Shown: in pieces, positions 52,440 to 60,317 of the stretch | Layout of the letters: every line of letters starts with the position of its first letter | Numbering within the stretch: position 1 is the first letter of the stretch | Assembly (NCBI RefSeq): GCF_000021545.1 | Contig: NC_012438.1 | Span: 990,003-1,054,002 of the forward strand | DNA: 64,000 nt | Reading direction: 5' to 3' | From: Sulfurihydrogenibium azorense Az-Fu1 | Lineage (GTDB): Bacteria; Aquificota; Aquificia; Aquificales; Hydrogenothermaceae | Program-made: the position numbers and the translations under genes | The notes under the pieces: generated by a model | The model's input: only the letters and a program-made list of their open reading frames with translations | What the model was told of the DNA's origin: nothing | Database searches by the model: none

Positions 52440-53297
52440 ATGAGAAAATTTAACTATGAAGAAGGCGTTGAATATTACATAAGATCAATATATAAAATCC
52501 CTCTTTTAACACCTGAGCAAGAAAAAGAAATCCTTGAGAAAATAAAGTTAGGGGATAAAGAGGCCTTCCAAAAGTTAATTCTTTCAAACTTAAGGTTTGT
52601 GATAAACATAGCAAAAAGATATGCAGGCTATGGAATACCTCTACAGGATTTAATCTCAGCAGGAAACATAGGTTTAATAGAAGCTGCCAAAAGGTTTGAC
52701 CCTTCTAAAGGTGTAAAGTTTATATCTTACGCTATATGGTGGATAAAACAGTCAATTATAAACACCCTAAGCCAAGAAGGAGATATAATAAGAAAACCTA
52801 CTAAAATCCAGAGTTTATTTCAAAAAATTAGTAATGCTTACTTCTATCTAAAAGATTCTCTAAACAGAGAGCCAAGTGTTGATGAAATTCATTCTTTTCT
52901 TTTAAGAGAAGGTTTAGAAGTAGAAAAAGATACAATTGAAAATTATCTTTTTTTCAACCAACATTTTATCAGTTTAGATGAACCTATTTTAAGTCAAGAT
53001 GAAGATATTCATCTATCAGACACCATATCTAATTCAGGAACGGAAGATATAGAAAGGAAGTTAATAGATGAAGATATTTTAAAATTTATTGACGAGCTGT
53101 TAGATACACTATCTCCAAGAGAAAAACAGATATTGATACATAGGTTTGGCTTATACGGTGAAGAGCCTAAGACATTAAAAGAAGTGGGAAATATAGTAGG
53201 TATATCAAGGGAAAGAGTAAGACAGATAGAGATAAGACTTTTAAAGAAGTTGAGAAAGTTAGCCACAAAAAGAAAAATAGAGGACTTAATCAGATAA
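52440..53297 (+). CDS. Sigma-70 family RNA polymerase sigma factor (group 2-like)
   Basis: 285 aa. Region 1.2 (YIRSIYKIPLLTPEQE) starts near the N-terminus, with no region 1.1. Regions 2.1-2.4 run through LRFVINIAKRYAGYG, DLISAGNIGLIEA and FISYAIWWIKQSI. Region 3 and region 4 follow, with the helix-turn-helix TLKEVGNIVGISRERVRQIE. The length and lack of region 1.1 fit an alternative RpoS/RpoH-like or second vegetative-type factor. The -10-reading residues are close to RpoD, so its promoters should resemble TATAAT. Its regulon is unknown. Confidence 0.9.
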   Translation: MRKFNYEEGVEYYIRSIYKIPLLTPEQEKEILEKIKLGDKEAFQKLILSNLRFVINIAKRYAGYGIPLQDLISAGNIGLIEAAKRFDPSKGVKFISYAIWWIKQSIINTLSQEGDIIRKPTKIQSLFQKISNAYFYLKDSLNREPSVDEIHSFLLREGLEVEKDTIENYLFFNQHFISLDEPILSQDEDIHLSDTISNSGTEDIERKLIDEDILKFIDELLDTLSPREKQILIHRFGLYGEEPKTLKEVGNIVGISRERVRQIEIRLLKKLRKLATKRKIEDLIR

Positions 53298-53382
53298 ATT
53301 ATATATCTCCTCTATTCAACAAAATCACCACTCAACTCTTCAAATTCTTTTATCTCCTCTCCATACTTTAAAACCGCAAAAA

Positions 53383-54444
53383 TTACCCAAATATATCTTT
53401 CATAGCCTTAATAAATTCGTCGTTTTCTTCTTTTTTACCGATGGATACTCTTATACAGTTTTCCATTTTAGGTAGATGAGACATATTCCGTGTAAGGACA
53501 CCTCTTTTAATCAGTTCTTGGTGGGTTTTGTTTGCGTCGGGAGTTTTCATTAAGAAAAAGTTAGCATCTGAAGGGTAAACCTTTACAGCTGATATTTTGG
53601 AGACCTCATTTATAACTCTTTCTCTTTCTCGTTTTACATTTTCTATCTGATTTTTCAACTCTTGTCTTCCTTGTGTTAAAACTACTTTACCTATAACTTG
53701 TGTAGGGTAGGTAATGTTAAAAGGAAGTCTTGCCTTATCTATGGCAGCTGCTACTTCCTTTTTCCCTATCATGTAGCCAAGTCTTATAGAAGCAAGTCCT
53801 ACTTTAGACATAGTCCTTAAAACTACCACATTTTCATACTCAAGAGCCTGTTTCAAGAAATTTTCTTTATCAGAAAAGTGTATGTAAGCCTCATCTATAA
53901 CGGTAAATATGCCCTTTTCAATTACCTTCATAATTAAGTTTTTGTCAAAGCTGTTTCCTGTTGGATTGTTTGGAGATGCAAAAAATGCGATATGAGGATT
54001 TTGTTTCAAACCTTCTTCTATACTCTCTTCTGTAAGCTGGAAGTTGTCATCTAAAAAAAACTCTGCCTTTGGTCTTCCTACAACATCACTTGAGACTTGG
54101 TACATAGGAAATGTAGGAACTGGATACATCACTGGATTTTTTAAATCTCCTATAACTGTTATCAAAAGGTGTATAATTTCATCTGACCCATTTCCTAAAA
54201 CAAGATTCTCAGGAGATACTTCTACTCCTTCCTCAGAAGATATAAAGTCAGATAGAGCCTCTTTTAACTCTTTTGCGTGGGGGTCTGGATACCTTTGAAA
54301 GTTTATTTTAACAATCTCTTCTTTTATTCTTTCTTTTAGTTCATCTGATAAATCAAAGGGACTTTCGTTTGAAGATAGCTTTACTTTACAAGGTGTAGTC
54401 TCAGTTTTGTATGCTTTTAAGTTTTCCAGTCTCTTTAGATACAT
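53383..54444 (-). CDS. hisC: Histidinol-phosphate aminotransferase
   Basis: 353 aa, PLP-dependent class II. The N-terminal LSSNESPFDLS, the site LGNGSDEII, FASPNNPTGN, VIDEAYIHFSD, and the PLP lysine in RTMSKVGLASIRLGY (near residue 214) are present, with the ending CIRVSIGKKEEN. It catalyses the transamination to histidinol phosphate. It is last in the secD-secF-hisC transcription unit and starts 3 bp after secF. Confidence 0.95.
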   Translation of the reverse strand: MYLKRLENLKAYKTETTPCKVKLSSNESPFDLSDELKERIKEEIVKINFQRYPDPHAKELKEALSDFISSEEGVEVSPENLVLGNGSDEIIHLLITVIGDLKNPVMYPVPTFPMYQVSSDVVGRPKAEFFLDDNFQLTEESIEEGLKQNPHIAFFASPNNPTGNSFDKNLIMKVIEKGIFTVIDEAYIHFSDKENFLKQALEYENVVVLRTMSKVGLASIRLGYMIGKKEVAAAIDKARLPFNITYPTQVIGKVVLTQGRQELKNQIENVKRERERVINEVSKISAVKVYPSDANFFLMKTPDANKTHQELIKRGVLTRNMSHLPKMENCIRVSIGKKEENDEFIKAMKDIFG

Positions 54445-54447
54445 CTT

Positions 54448-55374
54448 TTACACTCCTGATAGTTGTTCTTTTTTTACCCTTGACCTAAGTAGATTCTCAA
54501 CTTCTAATATTAAAGGAGCTGCAACGTATATTGAAGAGTAAGTTCCAAAGACTATACCTATTAAAAGAGCCAGTGCAAAACTGTTTAAAGATTCTCCACC
54601 AAAAAAGTAAAGTGCTAAAACTGAGAATAAAGATGTGCCAGAAGTTATTATAGTTCTTCCTAAGTTTTCATTTATACTTTTGTTTATTATAGTGCGTAAA
54701 TTTTTCTTTCCTCTTTGTTTAATATTTTCTCTTATTCTGTCAAAAACTATTATCGTATCGTTTAAGGAGTATCCCAAAACAGTTAAAATAGCAGCGACAA
54801 CTGTTAAGTCTATCTCTCTACCAATTAACGAAAAAAGTCCAAGAGTTATTATAGCGTCGTGAAAGAGAGGTATAACTGCTGCAATAGCAAATAAAGGTTC
54901 ATACCTGTATCCTACAAAAAGAAGTATTCCTAAGAAAACAAATGCAATAGAGTATATAGAGGCTCTTGCCATCTCACTACCTACTAAAGCATCTATAAAC
55001 TCAATCTTTCTTATCTCGTACTGACCTTTATACTTTCCATCAAGAGCTTTCTTTATATTTTCTACTACCATAGAAGAACTTCCTTTTTTTGTAGAGACTC
55101 TTATCTCTATCTCTTTCTTTTCTGTTCCAACTTCTTGAATTAAAGCGTCGTCAAGTTTTACTTCTTTTAAAAGTGGTCTTATATCTGATATCTTTACAGG
55201 TTGATTAAACTTTACCTGTACAGAAGTTCCACCTGTAAAGTCAAGTCCTAAGTTAAACCCTTTTGTAAAAAATAAAAAAAGACTGATAACAAGTAGTGAA
55301 AATGAGATTAAGTAGCCAATTTTTCTAATTTTAAGAAAATCTATATTCGGTGCTTCAACTAAAAAGTTTCTCAT
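54448..55374 (-). CDS. secF: Protein translocase subunit SecF
   Basis: 308 aa, six membrane helices. LGLDFTGGTSVQV near residue 46 is the conserved first periplasmic motif. LGYSLNDTIIVFDRIREN in the C-terminal helices is the RND-type signature. It uses the proton motive force with SecD to pull exported proteins through SecYEG. It is 12 bp downstream of secD. Confidence 0.97.
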   Translation of the reverse strand: MRNFLVEAPNIDFLKIRKIGYLISFSLLVISLFLFFTKGFNLGLDFTGGTSVQVKFNQPVKISDIRPLLKEVKLDDALIQEVGTEKKEIEIRVSTKKGSSSMVVENIKKALDGKYKGQYEIRKIEFIDALVGSEMARASIYSIAFVFLGILLFVGYRYEPLFAIAAVIPLFHDAIITLGLFSLIGREIDLTVVAAILTVLGYSLNDTIIVFDRIRENIKQRGKKNLRTIINKSINENLGRTIITSGTSLFSVLALYFFGGESLNSFALALLIGIVFGTYSSIYVAAPLILEVENLLRSRVKKEQLSGV

Positions 55375-55386
55375 CTTTTTATCTCC

Positions 55387-56931
55387 TTATATAGCGTACT
55401 TTAGGTATTTTTTACCACCGATCGTAAAGTCAAGCATCATCTTAGTTAAAAATACAGCTGTAAACAGGTTTATAAATGTACCTATTGATAACGTTGCAGC
55501 AAACCCTTTTAAAGGTGCATTTCCAAACTCTAAAAGTGCAAGAGCAGCTATTATAACTGTTACGTGGGAATCAAATATAGCTTGGAAACCCTTTTTGAAA
55601 CCTTCTTCTAACGAAACTCTAAGGGTTTTTCCCTGATGGAGTTCCTCTTTTATCCTTTCAAATATTACAACGTTTCCGTCAACACCCATACCAATGTTTA
55701 AAATAATTCCAGCAATACCAGGTAATGTTAATGTAATATCAAATAAAAGCATAGCAACCCACAGTAGCATTAAGTTAAATACTAAAGCAATCACAGCTAC
55801 AAAACCTGATAAAGCGTACCTGTAGATCATAAAAAGACCAACTAAGGTAAATGAAACTATACCTGCCATTAATGTTTTATCTATAGATTCTTTTCCTAAT
55901 GTGGGACCTATAACACTTTCTTCTACTATACTGACAGGCGCAGGTAAAGCTCCTGCTCTTAAGATTACAGCAAGGTCATTTGCTTCCTCTGTTGAAAATC
56001 TTCCAGTTATCTGTCCTGAAGACGTTATTCTTGACCTTATAACAGGAGCTGACATTACTTTACCGTCAAGGACTATAGCAAGTCTTTTACCTATCATCTT
56101 TTGAGTTGCTTCTCCAAAAATCTCAGCTCCTTCCGAAGTTAGTTCAAAGTTAACTGCAGGGTTTCCTCCTTGATCTAATGCAGTCCTTGCATCTTTTAAC
56201 ATTGCTCCAGTTATTACCGGAGTCTTTTTAACTAAAAACCACTCTTTTACTGTTTGACCGTTAACAACCTCTTCCTGACCTTCTAAAAGTTCCAAATCAT
56301 CTGGTATACCATTTGGATACTTTTTAAGGAGTTCCTCCTTTGAATAGGCAGAATCTACAACTTCTTTTAACTCAAGTTGAGCAGTTTTTCCTATTATAGC
56401 TTTTGCCCTTTCTATATCTATTACTCCGGGTATTTCCACTAATATCCTATCTTTTCCTTTTTGAGCTATGTTAGCGGATAACGTACCAAACTGGTCTATC
56501 CTGTTTCTTAAAGTCTCTACAGCTTGTTTCATTGTTTGGGTTTTTATTCTATTTAATTCCCAATCTGTAAATCTAACTGTTATACTGTCTTGCGAGCTTT
56601 CAACTACAAGTTGTGGAAACTCTTTTTTTAAGACTTCTACTGCTTTATCTATTTTTGTAGGGTCTAAAAGGATAAGCTTTAAAGTATCATTTTCTAATTT
56701 TGAGCTTAAAAGTTCTATATTATTTTCTTTAAATTTTTTTTCTATATCTTTTGCCACGTTTAAGTACTGGTCTTTTATAACTTTGTCTATATCAACTTTA
56801 AGAGTAATACTTATTCCTCCTTGTAGGTCTAAACCAAGTTTAGGTGTTTTAGTCATCATAACATAAATAGATCCAACTAAAACTAAAAAGATTACCAACA
56901 GTTTTATTTTCGCATCAACTTTCAAGCCCAT
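55387..56931 (-). CDS. secD: Protein translocase subunit SecD
   Basis: 514 aa, a normal length. TM1 is followed by LGLDLQGGISI, a long periplasmic P1 domain (to about residue 330), then five helices with GMGVDGNVVIFERIKEEL. Start ATG 56931 is behind AGGAG. First gene of secDF-hisC. The 22 bp between its start and the stop of the frameshifted transporter gene upstream leave little room for a separate promoter. Confidence 0.97.
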   Translation of the reverse strand: MGLKVDAKIKLLVIFLVLVGSIYVMMTKTPKLGLDLQGGISITLKVDIDKVIKDQYLNVAKDIEKKFKENNIELLSSKLENDTLKLILLDPTKIDKAVEVLKKEFPQLVVESSQDSITVRFTDWELNRIKTQTMKQAVETLRNRIDQFGTLSANIAQKGKDRILVEIPGVIDIERAKAIIGKTAQLELKEVVDSAYSKEELLKKYPNGIPDDLELLEGQEEVVNGQTVKEWFLVKKTPVITGAMLKDARTALDQGGNPAVNFELTSEGAEIFGEATQKMIGKRLAIVLDGKVMSAPVIRSRITSSGQITGRFSTEEANDLAVILRAGALPAPVSIVEESVIGPTLGKESIDKTLMAGIVSFTLVGLFMIYRYALSGFVAVIALVFNLMLLWVAMLLFDITLTLPGIAGIILNIGMGVDGNVVIFERIKEELHQGKTLRVSLEEGFKKGFQAIFDSHVTVIIAALALLEFGNAPLKGFAATLSIGTFINLFTAVFLTKMMLDFTIGGKKYLKYAI

Positions 56932-56953
56932 TCTCCTATTTTTTGATGATTTA

Positions 56954-57455
56954 TTATTCTATCATAGATAGAGTTTTACCCGTAAAGTAAACTATAGTCA
57001 AGACTATAGACATTATTAAAAGATGTTCAAAAACAGCTTTATATGGATTTTCGCCTCTTTCAATGGCAATTTTGAAACTATAAATAGAGACTAAAAATAT
57101 CCCCCCAGATTATACTTATTAAAATTGCTAAATTTAAATTAAATAACAAGACCGGTACAATAAAGCTAACTGTAATTATGAACTTTGATAAAAAGGTAAA
57201 TAAGGTTGCAATCCATATATGTTTTGATGATTTTGTTGTGTCTGATTCTTCAGACAAATGCATTCCTAAAGCGTCAGATACTGAATCTGCTATTGCTATA
57301 GAAAGTATTCCACTTATAACCACATATTTACTTTCCGTTGTAGTATATAAGCCTATTATCATTCCAAGTGTTGTTATTACACCAGACGTTAATCCAAAAC
57401 CAAAACCCTTAAAGATTGCTAATTTCAAAGTTTTCTCCAAAATGCTATAATACAT
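56954..57455 (-). pseudogene. VIT1/CCC1-type transporter gene, frameshifted at a C6/G6 run
   Basis: The uninterrupted ORF 57078-57455 gives 125 aa with helices typical of the vacuolar iron transporter family (LTSGVITTLGMIIGLY, SIAIADSVSDALGMHLSEES). It stops early. If one base is dropped in the six-G run (57101-57106 on the plus strand), the frame continues as WGIFLVSIYSFKIAIERG, then ENPYKAVFEHLLI and a last helix, ending at TAA 56954-56956 with ~167 residues. It could be a pseudogene, a phase-variable run or a sequencing error. Putative Fe(II)/Mn(II) transport. Confidence 0.75.
57443..57451 (+). promoter_or_regulatory. Extended -10 promoter of upp
   Basis: TGCTATAAT (TGn plus a perfect TATAAT, 57446-57451) lies 31 bp before the upp ATG and inside the first codons of the divergent VIT1-like gene. 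No -35 match is needed for an extended -10. Confidence 0.5.
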
Positions 57456-57482
57456 AATTATAACAAATTTTACGGAGTTGTA

Positions 57483-58106
57483 ATGGAACGCGTTTTTGTT
57501 GTTGACAATTCTATATTACAAAACTCTCTTACAAAAATAAGAGATAAAGATTTAAAACCATCTTTAGTAAGAAAACATTTATCTATTATTGGAAAAGTTT
57601 TACTAATAGAAGCTCTAAAAAATGAAGATATTAAATTAAAACGGATAGAAACTTGGTTTACAATGGATAATTTTCCCGTTATAAACGAAGATGATTATGT
57701 AATAGTCCCAATCTTGAGAGCAGGACTGCCTATGATGGAAGGTTGTTTAGAAGTATTAGAAGATGCAAAAGTCGGCTTTCTTGCTATTAAGAGAAATGAA
57801 GAAACTTTAGAAAGTAAAGTTTTCTATGAAAGACTCCCAGAGTTGGAAAATAAGACAGTTATCATAACCGATCCAATGGTAGCAACGGGAGGATCCCTTA
57901 TAAAAGCTATAGAAATAATAAAATCAAAAAATCCAAAAAAGATAATATCCCTTAACGTGATAGCATCAAAAGAAGGATTAGAAAGAGTATCCAAATTTAA
58001 AGATGTTTTTTTTTACATAGGAGCTGTAGATCCTATACTTAACGATAAAGGTTATATAGTTCCCGGAATAGGAGACGCAGGGGATAGGTGTTTTAATACA
58101 TTATGA
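57483..58106 (+). CDS. upp: Uracil phosphoribosyltransferase
   Basis: 207 aa. It converts uracil and PRPP to UMP in pyrimidine salvage. VPILRAGLPMMEG near residue 76, the PRPP loop ITDPMVATGGSL near 128, and the uracil-binding C-terminus GIGDAGDRCFNTL are all intact. ACGGAG lies 7 bp upstream of the ATG. Monocistronic in appearance. Confidence 0.97.
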   Translation: MERVFVVDNSILQNSLTKIRDKDLKPSLVRKHLSIIGKVLLIEALKNEDIKLKRIETWFTMDNFPVINEDDYVIVPILRAGLPMMEGCLEVLEDAKVGFLAIKRNEETLESKVFYERLPELENKTVIITDPMVATGGSLIKAIEIIKSKNPKKIISLNVIASKEGLERVSKFKDVFFYIGAVDPILNDKGYIVPGIGDAGDRCFNTL

Positions 58107-58136
58107 TTATAAACATATTCTAAATTCTTTATATAT

Positions 58137-58164
58137 TTGCATTTTTTAAAATAAAATTTATAAT
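58137..58164 (+). promoter_or_regulatory. Putative promoter of the small membrane protein gene
   Basis: TTGCAT (58137-58142), 16 bp, TATAAT (58159-58164), with a start ATG 34 bp later behind AGGAGG. Confidence 0.5.
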
Positions 58165-58197
58165 TAAAATTAATAAAAAAATTAGGAGGTGTGTATC

Positions 58198-58404
58198 ATG
58201 GAAATGTATGTTCTGTTTCTAATTCTTTTTACTTTAGGTATGGTTGCTTATGTTGTTTACTTTGTTAAAAAATCAAAAGAGGAATTAGCTGGAAAAGTTG
58301 AAGAAATCTCATGTAAGATTGATCCCCTTGTTCAGAAGATAAGTGGTGAAAAGTATGTATGTAAAGATGACGCTATAGAATTTCAAACTGAAGAGAAAAA
58401 ATAA
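58198..58404 (+). CDS. Small single-helix membrane protein of 68 aa
   Basis: The start is set at ATG 58198, 8 bp after AGGAGG; GTG 58189 overlaps that site. One N-terminal helix (MYVLFLILFTLGMVAYVVYF, about residues 3-22) is followed by a charged tail with two cysteines (EEISCKIDP and EKYVCKDD). The family is not recognised. It has its own promoter and a strong hairpin behind it, so it is probably an abundant independent transcript. Confidence 0.65.
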   Translation: MEMYVLFLILFTLGMVAYVVYFVKKSKEELAGKVEEISCKIDPLVQKISGEKYVCKDDAIEFQTEEKK

Positions 58405-58422
58405 AAATAAAGTTTATTAATC

Positions 58423-58460
58423 CTACCATTGAAAGGTTTTTTAAGACCTTTTGATGGTAG
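58423..58460. terminator. Long hairpin between small gene and histidine kinase
   Basis: CTACCATTGAAAGGT pairs with ACCTTTTGATGGTAG, 15 bp with two mismatches. It lies between two convergent genes and can serve both directions. The loop is T-rich. Confidence 0.65.
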
Positions 58461-58469
58461 ATGATTCCT

Positions 58470-59663
58470 TCAAATAAATTCAATTGTAAAAGTATTTAGC
58501 TTTTCATCTATTTCTACTTTTATTTTCCAGTTGTACTTTTTACATATATTGTATACTATAGACAAACCAAGACCTAAACCTTCCGTTGTTCCAGATAAGT
58601 CTTCTCTGTAGAACTTTTCAAAAATCTTTTTTATATCTTTAATTGGTTTTCCTGTATTTGATATTGAGACTTTATTTTTTGATACTTTTATAATTATTTG
58701 ACCGTTTTTTACGTTATACTTTATTGCGTTATCTATTAGGTTTGTAAAACATACATCTAAATCTATTTTATTTGCCTTTACAACTAAATCTTCTTCTTTT
58801 TGTATTTCGTATGATATTTCTTTTTCTTTTAGTTTTAAATCAAATTTTTTTAAGATATCATCAATTAAATTAGAGATATTTATGTCTTCTAAATCTTTTG
58901 TAGAAACATCTCTTAGGGCATCTACGTTGGAAATGATATTTTTAATATAATCTAAATTTTTCTCAATCTGCTTTAGATTATTTTCTATGCTTTGGAAATT
59001 TTTTTGCTTCATAATGTAAAGATTTGTATTGATTACAGATATAGGTGTTTTCAAATCGTGAGAAATAATGCTAAGTGTGTGTTCTAAGTTAGTTTTCTGT
59101 TTTTTTATAGGTTCAAGAAGCCTTCCAGATACAGAAAAGGCTAAAAATCCAGATAGAAAAATAACTGCTATTGATGATAATATTATAGAGTTCCTAAGCT
59201 TCTTTAAGTCTTCATTAACTTTGTTTATATTCTGACCTATTCTTATATAGTACTCTTTAGATGATTTATGAAAGTATCCTATTTGATAAAAGTTTTCTAC
59301 TACTTTAGTTCCTACGGTTATATCAAGATTGTTTTTATCAAAGTTAGAAAAGTTGTAGCTTATTCCGTTTATTTTATTTATGCATAATTTTTTTTGAGTA
59401 TCTAATATGTATACACATAAAAATGTTCCTTCTTCTAAATCTACCTGTAAAACTTTTCCTAAGTCTTGGTCTAAGATGGGTAGAATCTCAAAAAGTTTAC
59501 TTTTTAACTTGTCTTCTATCTCAACAAACTTTTGGTTTTCGTATGTTAAATAGATAGAAAGTGAAAGCATAAAAACTATGATAGAGGATATGAATATAAG
59601 AAAAGCTGTTATTTTTATTCTTATTTTATCTATTTCGTCTAACTTACTTAAAAAGTTAATCAA
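58470..59663 (-). CDS. Sensor histidine kinase
   Basis: 397 aa. TM1 at about 17-39, an extracytoplasmic domain of ~120 residues with two cysteines (GTFLCVY, KKLCINK), TM2 at about 158-180. Then the H box SIISHDLKTPIS (His about 202), N box DNAIKYN, G1-like NTGKPI and G2 GLGLGLSIV. It has no distinct HAMP. Its start overlaps the end of the response regulator gene by 8 bp, so the two are a cognate pair. The signal is unknown. Confidence 0.93.
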   Translation of the reverse strand: MINFLSKLDEIDKIRIKITAFLIFISSIIVFMLSLSIYLTYENQKFVEIEDKLKSKLFEILPILDQDLGKVLQVDLEEGTFLCVYILDTQKKLCINKINGISYNFSNFDKNNLDITVGTKVVENFYQIGYFHKSSKEYYIRIGQNINKVNEDLKKLRNSIILSSIAVIFLSGFLAFSVSGRLLEPIKKQKTNLEHTLSIISHDLKTPISVINTNLYIMKQKNFQSIENNLKQIEKNLDYIKNIISNVDALRDVSTKDLEDINISNLIDDILKKFDLKLKEKEISYEIQKEEDLVVKANKIDLDVCFTNLIDNAIKYNVKNGQIIIKVSKNKVSISNTGKPIKDIKKIFEKFYREDLSGTTEGLGLGLSIVYNICKKYNWKIKVEIDEKLNTFTIEFI

Positions 59664-60315
59664 TCCTGTACCCTACTCCAGATATAGTCTTTATTATTTT
59701 CTTTTCCGGGTCTATCAGTTTTCTAAGGAGTTTTATGTTTGCTCTAAGTGTTTCATTTGAAGGAACTTCTGTTATCTCCCAACATTTACTGTAAAGCATC
59801 TCGTAAGTTACTATTTTTCCTCTGTTTCTTACAAGTTGTTCTAAAATGCAGAAAAGTTTTGGAGTTAGGTCTATTTCTTTTCCATCTTTCTTAACTTTTC
59901 TTGAAGACAGATCTACCTCTAAATCATCTATCTTTACTACATCAGATTTTTCAACAGAAGACCTTCTTGCTACTGCCTTTATCCTTGCAAGTAGTTCTTC
60001 TACTTCAAAAGGTTTTGTTATGTAATCGTCAGCTCCAAGTTCTAATCCTTTTACTTTGTCTCTTAACTGGTCTTTTGCCGTTAGCATTATAACAGGTGTT
60101 TTTATTCCCTTTTCTCTGATAAGTTTTAGTAGTGTAAAACCATCTATATCAGGAAGCATAACGTCAAGGATTATAACATCGTAAAACGAGTTTTGTAAAA
60201 AGTTGAGAGCTTCATCTGCATCAAAAGCTCCATCTACTATATAACCATTTAACTCTAAAATTTCTTTTAATGATGCGTTAAGTCCTATATTGTCTTCTAC
60301 TAAAAGAACTTTCAT
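59656..60315 (-). CDS. OmpR-family response regulator
   Basis: 219 aa. The receiver has the acidic pair in LVEDN, the phosphoacceptor Asp in VIILDVMLPD (about residue 51), Thr in VIMLTAKD and Lys in DYITKPFE. The C-terminal winged helix reads LTPKLFCILEQL...TLRANIKLLRKLI and ends ISGVGYRID. It acts as a DNA-binding output of the adjacent kinase. Targets are unknown. The gene starts 2 bp after the nucleotidyltransferase gene. Confidence 0.94.
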   Translation of the reverse strand: MKVLLVEDNIGLNASLKEILELNGYIVDGAFDADEALNFLQNSFYDVIILDVMLPDIDGFTLLKLIREKGIKTPVIMLTAKDQLRDKVKGLELGADDYITKPFEVEELLARIKAVARRSSVEKSDVVKIDDLEVDLSSRKVKKDGKEIDLTPKLFCILEQLVRNRGKIVTYEMLYSKCWEITEVPSNETLRANIKLLRKLIDPEKKIIKTISGVGYRID

Positions 60316-60317
60316 TG

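Noticed and set aside
53297-53410. A short minus-strand open frame (ending ELSGDFVE) just after hisC
   Set aside because: It looks mildly protein-like but has no start codon and is under 35 codons. It could be a remnant, but the evidence is too weak to call.
57455-57470. Leaderless promoter for the VIT1-like gene (TATAAT one base before its ATG)
   Set aside because: The -10 is too close to the ATG for the transcript to include it. The gene is frameshifted and its start may be elsewhere.
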